This document shows, one piece after another, positions 23,786 through 32,412 of a stretch of DNA of 40,935 nt. The stretch is from a marine actinobacterium MedAcidi-G3 (GTDB lineage Bacteria; Actinomycetota; Acidimicrobiia; Acidimicrobiales; Poriferisodalaceae). The translations under genes were made by a program, and so were the position numbers. Position 1 is the first letter of the stretch; every line of letters starts with the position of its first letter. Below the pieces are notes generated by a model, which made no database searches, was not told the origin of the DNA, and was given only the letters and a program-made list of their open reading frames with translations. The DNA lies in NCBI GenBank assembly GCA_000817105.1, contig JUEP01000017.1, forward strand, positions 1-40,935, given 5' to 3'.

Positions 23786-24733
23786 TTAAAGTCGAACCTC
23801 GGCGCGCGGGTGAGCCCGCAAGTAAATATCTCGCAACTCACTCTCTCTAACAGCTGTGTATCTTTGAGTGTTTCGGATCGAAACATGACCTAAAAGTTCT
23901 TGCACATATCGAATGTCAGCGCCGTTAATCAACATGTGAGTAGCACATGAATGTCGCAACACGTGGGGAGATAATTCCTCGCCCAACCCGACTTTGTCGC
24001 CGTAGTGGCGGACGACCCTCCAAGCACCCATGCGGGACAGCTGAGTGCCTCTTTTGGGTCCGCCAACGCTTAGAAAAACTGCGGTTTCAGCCCCTCTGCT
24101 GGTCGCACTTCGAAGGTTTAGGACAGCGTTTCGGCCAACGCCGCTCATCCACTGACTTAAAGAATCAGCCGCTAGTGAGCCGACTGGGACAATTCGTTCC
24201 CTTCTACCTTTGCCAAATACCCTTAGGAGTTGACCATCTAGATCAATATCATCAACCTGGAGTCCGACAAGTTCCCCAACACGCAGCCCACATCCGTAAA
24301 GAACTTCGAGAATAGCTCTATCCCTATAAATGACCGGCTCCTCCCCTACCGGGGATTCGAGCAGCGATTGGATTTGCTCAATTGTTAGAGCTTTCGGACT
24401 ACCATCAGGAACCGTTGGTACAGCTATTTCGGCACTTGGGTCCTCGGACAATACCTCCCGTTCATAGACGAGGAAGCCAAAGAATTGGCGAATAGCTACC
24501 ACTGTCCGCGCCACAGTCGATATCTGATAGCCCAAGTCGCGTATGTGGCCGACGTATGAAACGATTTGATCCTCTGTAGCTACCGTCAACGTGACGTCAT
24601 GGGATTGCAGCCAATTACAGAAGGAGCGAAGATCTCGTCCGTAGGCCTCTTTAGTCGACTCTACGAGTCCTTTATTTGCAACTACCCACTTCAGAAACTC
24701 TTCTAACCAACGCTCATCTTCGGTCAGGTCCAT
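23786..24733 (-). CDS. xerD: Site-specific tyrosine recombinase XerD
   Basis: This recombinase resolves chromosome dimers at dif with a XerC partner. The 315-residue product has an N-terminal SAM-like core-binding domain (about 5-90) and a complete catalytic domain: R151 (YGCGLRVGEL), K175 (VFGKGRRERIVP), H257 and R260 (SPHVLRHSCATHML), H283 (LLGHVSIRNTQ) and the nucleophile Y292. All catalytic residues are intact. It lies 7 bp after the NUDIX gene, as in mycobacteria where the same pair follows pyrG, which argues for the housekeeping XerD and not a mobile-element integrase. No dif-like site was recognised nearby. Confidence 0.93.
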   Translation of the reverse strand: MDLTEDERWLEEFLKWVVANKGLVESTKEAYGRDLRSFCNWLQSHDVTLTVATEDQIVSYVGHIRDLGYQISTVARTVVAIRQFFGFLVYEREVLSEDPSAEIAVPTVPDGSPKALTIEQIQSLLESPVGEEPVIYRDRAILEVLYGCGLRVGELVGLQVDDIDLDGQLLRVFGKGRRERIVPVGSLAADSLSQWMSGVGRNAVLNLRSATSRGAETAVFLSVGGPKRGTQLSRMGAWRVVRHYGDKVGLGEELSPHVLRHSCATHMLINGADIRYVQELLGHVSIRNTQRYTAVRESELRDIYLRAHPRAEVRL

Positions 24734-24740
24734 GTAGCTA

Positions 24741-25298
24741 CTAGGTTAACCTTCGCTGAAGAAGCAAAAGCCCTGCGACAGTTTTGGCGTCTGTAATGGA
24801 GCCCCTTGAAATCATCTCATCAACGTCTTTCAAGGCAACTGCTTCAACTGTCATAAACTTTTCTTCAACACCATCCGCTTGGCGTTCGGTCCATTCGAGA
24901 TCTGTTCCTAGGTACAGAGAGATGGACTCATCGCTGAACCCCACAGCAGTTACCAACGTCACGAGATGTTCTAAGTGGTGCGCGACACATCCCACTTCTT
25001 CTTCCAGTTCCCGTCGAGCAGTTTCTATTTCTGATTCTCCGTCTTTATCTCTAAGTCCGGCGGGTAACTCTAGAAGCCATCCGCCAAGAGGCGTCCGAAA
25101 TTGACGGACAAGGAAGACATGCTCTCCGTCTTCAGAAATTGGAACTACAGCCACGGCGCCTTGATGTCGGACGATGTCCCGGTCGAACAACTCGCCTGAA
25201 GAATCAGCCCACATAGTTGCGTACAAATCGAAGGCGTAACCAGAATGAATTAGCTCCTCAGAGACCAGAGAGAAATCGGGGTCGGATGGGCCGACCAT
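24741..25298 (-). CDS. NUDIX hydrolase, ADP-ribose pyrophosphatase type
   Basis: This 185-residue enzyme probably cleaves ADP-ribose or a related nucleoside diphosphate sugar to AMP and sugar phosphate. The Nudix box spans about residues 81-103, with E88 and the core RELEEEVG (96-103). It is preceded by VFLVRQFRTPLGGWLLELPA, the segment typical of ADP-ribose pyrophosphatases. It begins 3 bp after the pyrG stop and is followed 7 bp later by xerD, so it is embedded in one operon. The same pyrG-NUDIX-xerD order occurs in mycobacteria. The exact substrate is not determined by sequence. Confidence 0.9.
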   Translation of the reverse strand: MVGPSDPDFSLVSEELIHSGYAFDLYATMWADSSGELFDRDIVRHQGAVAVVPISEDGEHVFLVRQFRTPLGGWLLELPAGLRDKDGESEIETARRELEEEVGCVAHHLEHLVTLVTAVGFSDESISLYLGTDLEWTERQADGVEEKFMTVEAVALKDVDEMISRGSITDAKTVAGLLLLQRRLT

Positions 25299-25301
25299 AT
25301 A

Positions 25302-26945
25302 TCAATCCACCGACTCTGCTCTTGGTTCCAAGAGCTTCGGGTTTCGCCCCTCGGCTCTGGACAAAGCTGCCGCAACCAGCCCTCGAAAAAGTGGGGCCGG
25401 GCGGTCCGGACGGCTTTTGAACTCTGGGTGTGCCTGCGTACCTACCCAGAATGGGTGAGCTTCCAACTCAACAAACTCGACTAGTCGCTCATCGGGCGAT
25501 AAACCGCTGCATTTGAGGCCGTTGGCTTCCATCCGAGCGCGATAGTCGTTATTGACTTCGTATCGGTGACGGTGTCGCTCGTAGGTCAAGGTCTCGCCAT
25601 ACATTGCCGAGACCTTCGTGCCCTCGAGTAGTCGGGCGGGATACAAGCCAAGCCTCATTGTTCCGCCCATATCGGTTACGTCTCTTTGGGAATCCATTAA
25701 GTCAACTACTGGGTGAGAAGTCGTCGGATCGAATTCGCGACTATTTGCGCCAACTAGCCCAAGTTCGTTTCGGCAAAATTCGGTAACCATCACCTGAAGG
25801 CCTAAGCAGATACCCAAACACGGGATGTCATTTTCTCTGGCGTATCTAGCCGCCGCAATCTTCCCCTCTGTTCCTCGCTCTCCGAAGCCTCCCGGGATAA
25901 TCATTCCGTCTAGATGAGAAAGTCGTCCAGCCGCTAACAAGCCCTCAACCTCTTCGGCTTGTATCCAATCAATCTCAACGCCCGCTGAGTGGTCATATCC
26001 ACCGTGGCGTAGCGCTTCGACCACTGACATGTAAGCATCTGGAAGACTTACGTATTTCCCAATGATGCCTATACAAACCCTTGAGGTTGAACCTTCGATC
26101 CGATCAACCAACGACGACCATGACCGAAGGTCCGGTTCTAGGTCCGAGAGGCCAAGAATTTCGCACACATAACCGTCAAGCCCTTCCTCGTGAAGAATTA
26201 ACGGAACTTCATAAAGGTTTGACGCGTCAGGGGCGTTTACGACGCCGGAAAGTTCAACGTCGCACAGCCGGGAGATCTTTTCTCGCAATGCTGTATCGAT
26301 GGGCTCCTCGCTCCTCAACACGACTGCATCAGGTTGAATTCCGCGACTTCGCAACTCAGTAACAGAATGTTGGGTGGGTTTAGTTTTCTGTTCCCCAGAT
26401 GGGCCGATGAAGGGTACGAGCGTGACATGGACGTAACAGACGTTGTCTCTTCCAGCGTCTAAACGCATCTGTCTAATTGCCTCTAGGAACGGGAGGATCT
26501 CGATATCTCCGGCGGTTCCTCCAACTTCTGTTATGACTACATCAGTATCAGCCGTCGCCAGCCGGCGAATCCGTCTCTTTATTTCGTCAGTAATGTGCGG
26601 GATTACTTGAACGGTTTTACCTAGGTAATCACCGTGGCGTTCGGCCGCTAGTACCGCTTGGTAGATCGACCCGGTGGTCGCATTTGAGTCTTTGGTTAGT
26701 GGTTCATCGATAAAGCGTTCATAATGACCAAGGTCTAAGTCCGTCTCGCCACCGTCGTCGGTAACGAAGACTTCACCATGTTCAAAGGGATTCATAGTGC
26801 CCGGATCAACATTGATATACGGGTCAAATTTCTGCATGGTTACTCTTAGGCCCCTCGCCTTCAATAGGCGTCCCAAAGAGGAACCGGTTATTCCTTTGCC
26901 GAGTCCGCTCGCGACCCCACCGGTAACGAAAATGTGTTTAGTCAT
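25302..26945 (-). CDS. pyrG: CTP synthase
   Basis: CTP synthase aminates UTP to CTP using glutamine and ATP. The 547-residue protein has an N-terminal synthetase domain, beginning [20 protein letters not shown], with [19 protein letters not shown]-type residues and [10 protein letters not shown]. The class I glutaminase domain has GGFGERG and the nucleophile C380 in [15 protein letters not shown], and a conserved HPEF near the end. Normal length. It is preceded by 114 bp that hold a strong inverted repeat, and it heads the pyrG-NUDIX-xerD-HD-membrane protein group. Confidence 0.97.
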   Translation of the reverse strand: MTKHIFVTGGVASGLGKGITGSSLGRLLKARGLRVTMQKFDPYINVDPGTMNPFEHGEVFVTDDGGETDLDLGHYERFIDEPLTKDSNATTGSIYQAVLAAERHGDYLGKTVQVIPHITDEIKRRIRRLATADTDVVITEVGGTAGDIEILPFLEAIRQMRLDAGRDNVCYVHVTLVPFIGPSGEQKTKPTQHSVTELRSRGIQPDAVVLRSEEPIDTALREKISRLCDVELSGVVNAPDASNLYEVPLILHEEGLDGYVCEILGLSDLEPDLRSWSSLVDRIEGSTSRVCIGIIGKYVSLPDAYMSVVEALRHGGYDHSAGVEIDWIQAEEVEGLLAAGRLSHLDGMIIPGGFGERGTEGKIAAARYARENDIPCLGICLGLQVMVTEFCRNELGLVGANSREFDPTTSHPVVDLMDSQRDVTDMGGTMRLGLYPARLLEGTKVSAMYGETLTYERHRHRYEVNNDYRARMEANGLKCSGLSPDERLVEFVELEAHPFWVGTQAHPEFKSRPDRPAPLFRGLVAAALSRAEGRNPKLLEPRAESVD

Positions 26946-26978
26946 GGTTGAGGTCCCGCTGCACTGAAACAGAATTTA

Positions 26979-27031
26979 GCGGTTCAACTCCCCAATGTTG
27001 TTGACCTTAAGCAACAGATTTGTTGAACCGC
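26979..27031 (-). promoter_or_regulatory. Perfect 10-bp inverted repeat in the pyrG upstream region
   Basis: GCGGTTCAAC (26979-26988) and GTTGAACCGC (27022-27031) are exact reverse complements. The 33-base interval contains a second pair, TGTTG (26996-27000) and CAACA (27012-27016). On the minus strand the structure begins 28 bases after the preceding gene's stop and ends 33 bases before the pyrG ATG. It could terminate the upstream transcript, act as an attenuator of pyrG, or be an operator. Only short T-runs follow on minus. Confidence 0.5.
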
Positions 27032-27059
27032 CATATTTAGCCTCAAGTTGTTAGCGAAC

Positions 27060-27920
27060 TTAAGTATGCAGTTGGTTCCGACCTATAGCGTCTAAGCGAC
27101 TCAAGAAGGGGTTCTCAGCAATCACCCGACTGAAGGAAGTCCGCTCACTGGCAAGATTCAAACCAGCTAGTGCTACCAAAATAATCCACTGAATCGTGGA
27201 TGTGGTTACTAAAACGGTGCAAAAGCCAAGAACGGCCCCGGTCACGTTAACTCCCGTATCACCTTGCATGTGTCGCTCGATTAGCTCCGATGGCATCAAT
27301 CCCGTGCTTATGCCAACAACCCCTGCCGCCCACACAAGGTGGAGGCCGGCGTACGAACTACCCCAAATAGAGACTGAAATGACAAGAACAGCAAACCAGA
27401 GCAAGGAAACTTTCGACGAACGAGCGGGCGCCCGGTCAAAAAGATTCAAGAGATTAGCGCTCAAGGCCACTATTGCCGCACCCAGCGTCAAGCCCACCAA
27501 ACCATCGCTAATATCAGCTATGAAGACAGCCACAAGGGACACCAGAACACCCCCGACTAGTTTCAACAAACCGGTGGTTACTTCCCGTCCAGAGACAGCT
27601 GATCGAAGGTGGCCTTCGAATCCTCCTCCGCTACTTTCCGCTTTGATGTCATCGAGGAACCCCAGAGACCCAAACACAAGCACGAGTAGCAATACCGCAA
27701 CAACGTGGGACCCGTAAAAAGAGGATCTGAAACCCCAATACAAATTTCCGACAATCAGAACTTCCAATGCGACTACAAAAATTCCCGAAATGCCAAAAAC
27801 TAGAGCGCCTCGATAGTTTTGCTTCTGCAAACTGGGAATCTTCAACCCTGAGCCGACACGTCCCCAAGCAAGTAACGCTGCCACTAGGGCTAAGACGAAG
27901 ATACTCAAAGTTAAAATCAC
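27060..27920 (-). CDS. Polytopic membrane protein related to polyprenyl-phosphate sugar-phosphate transferases (GT4-like)
   Basis: This protein of about 286 residues has roughly eight hydrophobic segments. LGFLDDIKAE followed by GGGFEGHLR resembles the catalytic LDD region of the MraY/WecA superfamily. The second signature, NLLNLFDRAPARSSK, replaces the usual NxxNxxDGxDG, marking a divergent subfamily. The start is GTG 27920, which overlaps the upstream TGA as GTGA; the open frame further upstream lies within the preceding gene. It is therefore translationally coupled to a GT2 gene. The pair may build or transfer a lipid-linked sugar, but substrate and even catalytic activity are uncertain. 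Confidence 0.7.
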   Translation of the reverse strand: MILTLSIFVLALVAALLAWGRVGSGLKIPSLQKQNYRGALVFGISGIFVVALEVLIVGNLYWGFRSSFYGSHVVAVLLLVLVFGSLGFLDDIKAESSGGGFEGHLRSAVSGREVTTGLLKLVGGVLVSLVAVFIADISDGLVGLTLGAAIVALSANLLNLFDRAPARSSKVSLLWFAVLVISVSIWGSSYAGLHLVWAAGVVGISTGLMPSELIERHMQGDTGVNVTGAVLGFCTVLVTTSTIQWIILVALAGLNLASERTSFSRVIAENPFLSRLDAIGRNQLHT

Positions 27921-28597
27921 GACTTGAATCTCCTGATTAGAGATCGGAGGATCGACGCGAGGGTGCGCCGCCATCCAAGGCGGGATGCGGATGCTTGGGT
28001 CAGATCTCCAAACTGCCTTGCCCGGTGGAGCATGTCTTGGACCCCTCTCCCTGTCGGCGAGTGTGACAGATCCACTGGCACCTCCAAGATTCTTTTACCC
28101 AACATATTTGTATCAATTGTTAGTCCTACTTCTAACCCGAATCCCTCTGCCAGCGTTAGAGATCGCATAAGGGCACCATTAACAGCTCGCTGGCCTGACA
28201 AAGGCTCCGCAAACCGACGTCCAGTCGCTTCCATCAGTAATTCGGTTGCCGCAAGTTTTGCAAAACCAAAACCTCTAGATCTTCCCGCTGACGGAAATAC
28301 AGCGATTGTCATATCAGCTGCATCTTCTTTTAAGGGCTCTAACAGTTTGATTGCATGCCCTGCCGATGCCCCCAAATCTGCGTCTACCAATAGGTAACTG
28401 TCCGGAGCACCCGATGACGCTATTCCCGCTGCCACCGCCCCGCCCTTGCCAATATTGGAATCCAATCCGACCACCCTCGCCCCATCGTCAACGACTAATA
28501 CCTCACCAACTGCACCGGTCTCAATCAGCGCTGTAACGGTTGCGGCGACAGAGTCAACGCTGTTTTTTGCCGGGATTATGGCGACAACGTGGGTCAT
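27917..28597 (-). CDS. GT2-like glycosyltransferase with a shortened nucleotide-binding loop
   Basis: The 226-residue product starts HVVAIIPAKNSVDSVAATV, the GT-A fold of family 2 glycosyltransferases, and has YLLVDADLGASAGHA with the metal-binding DAD-type motif and PLSGQRAVNGALM. Typical relatives read VVDDGSxDxT...GARV before GKGGA; here VVDDGARVVGLDSNIGKGGA lacks about a dozen residues of that loop. The frame is intact, so this is a real in-frame shortening. It overlaps mctB/steB by ATGA and the GT4-like gene by GTGA. A sugar-lipid or envelope-polymer role is likely from context but not shown. Confidence 0.75.
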   Translation of the reverse strand: MTHVVAIIPAKNSVDSVAATVTALIETGAVGEVLVVDDGARVVGLDSNIGKGGAVAAGIASSGAPDSYLLVDADLGASAGHAIKLLEPLKEDAADMTIAVFPSAGRSRGFGFAKLAATELLMEATGRRFAEPLSGQRAVNGALMRSLTLAEGFGLEVGLTIDTNMLGKRILEVPVDLSHSPTGRGVQDMLHRARQFGDLTQASASRLGWRRTLASILRSLIRRFKS

Positions 28598-29661
28598 CTT
28601 GGGAATCGTTCGTCAGCAGTGGGCAGACTTCCGTAATGACCTACAGATGGCAGACGACTCAGACCAACAAGAAGCCCTAGGCGATCTTCTGAAGAGCCAA
28701 CGTCATCGAAGGTGGACCAACTTTCTGCGAGACCAGATTCGTTGCGAATCTTGTTCACAACTTCGCCGATTGGCGAATTCTGACTTGCAAGCTCAACTAC
28801 CGCTCCGATGCCACGCTCGCCACGCTCAGTTATTTCTTTGAGTAGCGGTATCAATACCTCATGGTGGACACCCAGATGGGCAGCATCATTGATGAAAAGG
28901 ACTCTTATATCTCCACTGGATAGTTGGTCAGGGGTCATCAATGACAGATACCGGTCATGACGGACCAGTCCTTGGTTGGCCAGTTGTTCGATAACTTCGT
29001 CAACTAATTCAACGTCTTTGCTGCTCGCTTCTCCCCCAGCTGTCAGCCAGGAAGCAATATTAGAAATCGTTAGGTCAGAGATCTCTGCGGCACTGAAAGC
29101 ACCGCCGAAGATGTCGGCTAGAGCCGTTAAAGTTTGGGGGTTCTCGAAGTTCATTGCTGGTTGCATCCACAAGGTTCCCAGATACTCGCCATCTGATCTA
29201 GCTAAAATTTCTCGGATCTCTGACATGGTCACAAGATCGATTCCGCTCGGAGCAACGATCATCCAGGAGGTTCCTTCTAAGCGGCCTCTGGGTATGAGAG
29301 TCTCGATCGCATTAAGGGTGAGAGTGCTGGTCTTTTGTTGAGCGTCACTTAGTTCTCGAATAGCCCTTACTTGTTCTGTGGAGGAACGGCGCAGATCTTC
29401 TAGCTCAAGATCATGGAGTTGTTTTTCTTTAAGTCTTTCAACCCCAAGCGCCTCAATTTTTTCCCTTGCGCCCTCCGTCTCGGCAACAGCTTGATCCGCG
29501 ATTTCGATAGCCTCATCGCGACCTACTTTGAATTCATTTACTTGATCCTCAAGCTCATTAACTAATATCGAATCAACAAATGTCGAACCAAGTGCCAGCC
29601 CTATCCCTAGAGCCAGGAAAACGGCTACAACGCTGACGATGTGATAGCGGAGATTTATCAT
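28594..29661 (-). CDS. mctB: MctB/SteB-family single-pass membrane protein
   Basis: This 355-residue protein belongs to the family of mycobacterial MctB (implicated in copper resistance) and corynebacterial SteB (cell separation). An N-terminal hydrophobic helix (YHIVSVVAVFLALGIGLALG) is followed by a coiled coil (about 35-105) and an extracytoplasmic alpha/beta region (WMIVAPSGIDLVTMSEIREI, IRVLFINDAAHLGV). It follows steA by 7 bp, the constant pairing of this family, and overlaps the GT2 gene by ATGA. Copper transport is not evident from the sequence; the pairing with SteA favours an envelope or division role. Confidence 0.85.
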   Translation of the reverse strand: MINLRYHIVSVVAVFLALGIGLALGSTFVDSILVNELEDQVNEFKVGRDEAIEIADQAVAETEGAREKIEALGVERLKEKQLHDLELEDLRRSSTEQVRAIRELSDAQQKTSTLTLNAIETLIPRGRLEGTSWMIVAPSGIDLVTMSEIREILARSDGEYLGTLWMQPAMNFENPQTLTALADIFGGAFSAAEISDLTISNIASWLTAGGEASSKDVELVDEVIEQLANQGLVRHDRYLSLMTPDQLSSGDIRVLFINDAAHLGVHHEVLIPLLKEITERGERGIGAVVELASQNSPIGEVVNKIRNESGLAESWSTFDDVGSSEDRLGLLVGLSRLPSVGHYGSLPTADERFPR

Positions 29662-29668
29662 TAGTTAG

Positions 29669-30820
29669 TCACATCCCTAAGTTGAGCCAGAGGGTTCTGA
29701 GTAGAAGTCGAACAGGTTCAGTTACCACTGCTATGACAGCCAGGGTAAAGATCGCCGACAGAACCAACAAAGCCAAATCACGCTTACGAACCTGCGTCCG
29801 GTAAAGACGGCCCACGCCCTTGGCATCTACCAGGATTGATGAAACCTTCATGCGAGTTAGAAAAGTAGAGGCCATACCTTTACGACCTTTGTCGAAAAAA
29901 TCGGCCATAGAAGTATGTGAGCCCACCAAAACGATTAGTTCAGCACTCTCCTCGAAGGCGATCCGCATAGCTATGTCTTCGCTAGTCCCAACACCCTCAA
30001 CGACCGCATAGTCGAAACCTAGGCGTTCCAAACGCATCGCTCCCGGCGCAGCCCCTCCCGGGTAAGCGTGGACAAGAAGTTGAGCACCACAGTCCAAAGC
30101 ATCCCTTGACACAGAGTCAAAATCGCCCAATATGAGGTGTGGAGTTAGACCCACTTCCAAAAGCGCATCGGCTCCGCCATCGACCCCAATTAACACCGGA
30201 CGCATTTCGCTCACGTAACCCGACCTCTTGAGTGTGGACAGGTCTTCGCGGTAGTCGATACCTCGAACCACCACCAATACTTGCCTCTGAGCAAGGCCGG
30301 TCGAGATATTAGGAAGATCCAAATCATCGGTAATGAGTTCTGGTTCATCTGCCAAGTACTGGAGGGTGTTACTTGCAAATTCTCCAAGTTGCTCCCGGAC
30401 CGCTTCCCGAGCTAAGCCAAGGCGGCGCTCTACCTCGACGATGCTCGGCCTAACGCCACGACCTACCTGCCGTTCATCAAAAAAAACTTTGTCCCCTACT
30501 ACAGTGACCACTTCACCCTCTCTGATGCTGTTGAAGGCACTTACCCCGATGCCATCAATCAAGGGGATTCCAGCCTCCAACAACACAAGAGCACCCTGCG
30601 CCGGGTACTTACCCGAAAGACTTTGCGAAGCATTGAGGACTGCCGAAACCCGGGCTGATACCAAACCTTGCGCAGCGACCCGATCTAGATCTTCATGTTG
30701 GATAACTGCAATGTCTCCTGCACGTAGCCGCGGAATAAGATTCTTAGTCCTGCGGTCCACGCGAGCTGTTGCCTCAAAATTAGCAGCGTCTAGATGGTTC
30801 TCGCGGCGTCTTAATCTCAC
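29669..30820 (-). CDS. steA: SteA-like cytokinetic protein with thiamin-pyrophosphokinase-type core
   Basis: This 383-residue protein resembles SteA, which in corynebacteria joins SteB to control peptidoglycan hydrolysis at cell separation. The N-terminal region contains ARVDRRTKNLIPRLRAGDIA, typical of the family. The centre (PVLIGVDGGADALLEVGLTP, LILGDFDSVS) resembles the thiamin pyrophosphokinase catalytic domain, followed by GTSEDIAMRIAFE. A C-terminal hydrophobic helix (LALLVLSAIFTLAVIAVV) anchors it. GTG 30820 overlaps the recN stop as GTGA, and mctB/steB follows 7 bp later. Enzymatic activity of the kinase-like core is doubtful in the family. Confidence 0.88.
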   Translation of the reverse strand: MRLRRRENHLDAANFEATARVDRRTKNLIPRLRAGDIAVIQHEDLDRVAAQGLVSARVSAVLNASQSLSGKYPAQGALVLLEAGIPLIDGIGVSAFNSIREGEVVTVVGDKVFFDERQVGRGVRPSIVEVERRLGLAREAVREQLGEFASNTLQYLADEPELITDDLDLPNISTGLAQRQVLVVVRGIDYREDLSTLKRSGYVSEMRPVLIGVDGGADALLEVGLTPHLILGDFDSVSRDALDCGAQLLVHAYPGGAAPGAMRLERLGFDYAVVEGVGTSEDIAMRIAFEESAELIVLVGSHTSMADFFDKGRKGMASTFLTRMKVSSILVDAKGVGRLYRTQVRKRDLALLVLSAIFTLAVIAVVTEPVRLLLRTLWLNLGM

Positions 30821-32412
30821 TGCCCCCTCCGCTCAAGACGCGCTCTTTCAAGTAACTCCGATGCATGCTGGTTTCCACTAGCCGAATCAGGCTGCCCTGC
30901 AAGCATGCGCGCCAGCTCTCGCACGCGATCGTCACCTTCTACATTTGTCACAGTGGATACGACGCTCGAACCATCGTCTTTTTTATCCACCACTAAGTGA
31001 CGATCGCCGTACGCTGCAACCTGAGGTAAGTGAGTAACGACGAGAACTTGGTGGGTTCCACCCAACCGACCTAATGCCTTGCCTACAGCTAGTGCCGCGC
31101 TCCCTCCAATACCTGCATCGACCTCATCAAATACGAGACTCGGTGGTCCCGACGTAAGCACAAGTCGCAACGACAGCATGACTCTTGCTAGCTCACCGCC
31201 AGACGCTACCTTCGAGAGACCGTGCCACTTACTTCCACTATTAGCACGGAACATAATCTCCACATCGTCCGCTGGGTCTTCCCCTCTGACTTCTAATGAC
31301 AACTCAGCATTTTCTAAGGCAAGTTCAGGAAGATAGCTGCATACTTGCTTTGCGAATAAAGGTGCGGATGCGCGTCGCTCTATCGCTACTTGTTTGGATA
31401 TCTTCGCGATCTTCGACTGCGCTTCGACCAGTTGGGCCTCAAATTTAGCCGCTTTGGTTTCAAAGTTCCGTAACTGTTCGAGCCGCTGCGAAGCTTGCAG
31501 CCGATAGTCAAGTACTTCATTTATTGTGTTCCCATATTTTCGTTGGAGGTCAATCAGAAGTTGTCGACGCTCACGAACTTCCGCCAGCCTCTGTGGGTCA
31601 TCTTCAATCGAATCCACCAAATCTCGCATTAATTCGGCTACGTCTGTGACTTCGGCCTGCAACCCGCGAAGCCTTTCCGTCAGATCGTCGTACGGTGAGC
31701 GGTCAGCCAGACTGGCAATCAGTTTTCCTAGGGAATCGATCAGCCCGTCGTCACCACTTATCTGCTCGCGTGCTTGGCTCCCAGATTCGATGTGGGCCGA
31801 TGCATCGGCGAGCAGTTCTTCCAACTTAGCTAGCTCATCAAGCTCATTCGGGTCGTCCAGCCGCGCTTTCTCTAGTTCTTCAAGTTGGAACTTCAACAAA
31901 TCGATTTCGTGCGCTCGAGACCTCTCATCGCCACCCAAATCTTCGATCGCTTCGAGAAGCCGACGTTCATCCCTTCGCGCCTCTGTTAACGGACCTAAGT
32001 CGATGTGGCCATATTGGTCTAACGCCGAACGCTGTACTTTCTGCTGCAAGAGCGACTGATGTTCGTGCTGACCGTGTAAATCAACCAAGGTCGATCCGAT
32101 TTCAGACAGTTGGGCCATTCCGGCGAGACCCCCATCTAGATACGCCCTACTGCGACCTTCCGCTGGAATTACACGCCCAACAATTAGCTCGCCACCATCT
32201 AACGTTTGAAATCGACCTTCAACTACTGCTTGGTCTGCGCCGTTGCGCACCATTGAAGGGTCTGCGTTACCGCCCGTGAGGAGTTGTATCGCTTGAACGA
32301 CCATCGTTTTGCCTGCGCCTGTCTCTCCTGTTAGGACAGTTACTCCTGGACCCAAAACTAACGACGAAGACTCTATTACTCCCAGGTTCTGGACAGAAAG
32401 TTCCAGAAGCAT
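30817..32412 (-). CDS. recN: DNA repair protein RecN
   Basis: RecN is an SMC-like ATPase acting in double-strand break repair. The 531-residue product has Walker A TGETGAGKT (residues 28-36), two coiled-coil stretches flanking a central region, the signature KVASGGELARVMLSLRLV and Walker B LVFDEVDAGIGG. It is slightly shorter than the usual 550-590 residues, mainly in the coiled coils; no key motif is lost. ATG 32412 overlaps the nadK stop as TAATG, and the end overlaps steA as GTGA. The tlyA-nadK-recN-steA order is the standard actinobacterial arrangement. Confidence 0.95.
   Translation of the reverse strand: MLLELSVQNLGVIESSSLVLGPGVTVLTGETGAGKTMVVQAIQLLTGGNADPSMVRNGADQAVVEGRFQTLDGGELIVGRVIPAEGRSRAYLDGGLAGMAQLSEIGSTLVDLHGQHEHQSLLQQKVQRSALDQYGHIDLGPLTEARRDERRLLEAIEDLGGDERSRAHEIDLLKFQLEELEKARLDDPNELDELAKLEELLADASAHIESGSQAREQISGDDGLIDSLGKLIASLADRSPYDDLTERLRGLQAEVTDVAELMRDLVDSIEDDPQRLAEVRERRQLLIDLQRKYGNTINEVLDYRLQASQRLEQLRNFETKAAKFEAQLVEAQSKIAKISKQVAIERRASAPLFAKQVCSYLPELALENAELSLEVRGEDPADDVEIMFRANSGSKWHGLSKVASGGELARVMLSLRLVLTSGPPSLVFDEVDAGIGGSAALAVGKALGRLGGTHQVLVVTHLPQVAAYGDRHLVVDKKDDGSSVVSTVTNVEGDDRVRELARMLAGQPDSASGNQHASELLERARLERRGQ

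Noticed and set aside
23786-24733. xerD as a mobile-element integrase
   Set aside because: It sits in the conserved pyrG-NUDIX-xerD order with no attachment site, excisionase or cargo.
27196-27717. Plus-strand open frame of 173 codons
   Set aside because: Antisense shadow of the GT4-like membrane protein, with no recognisable domain or ribosome binding site.
30333-30881. Plus-strand open frame of 182 codons
   Set aside because: Antisense to steA and the end of recN; Ser/Arg/Thr-rich composition typical of shadow frames.
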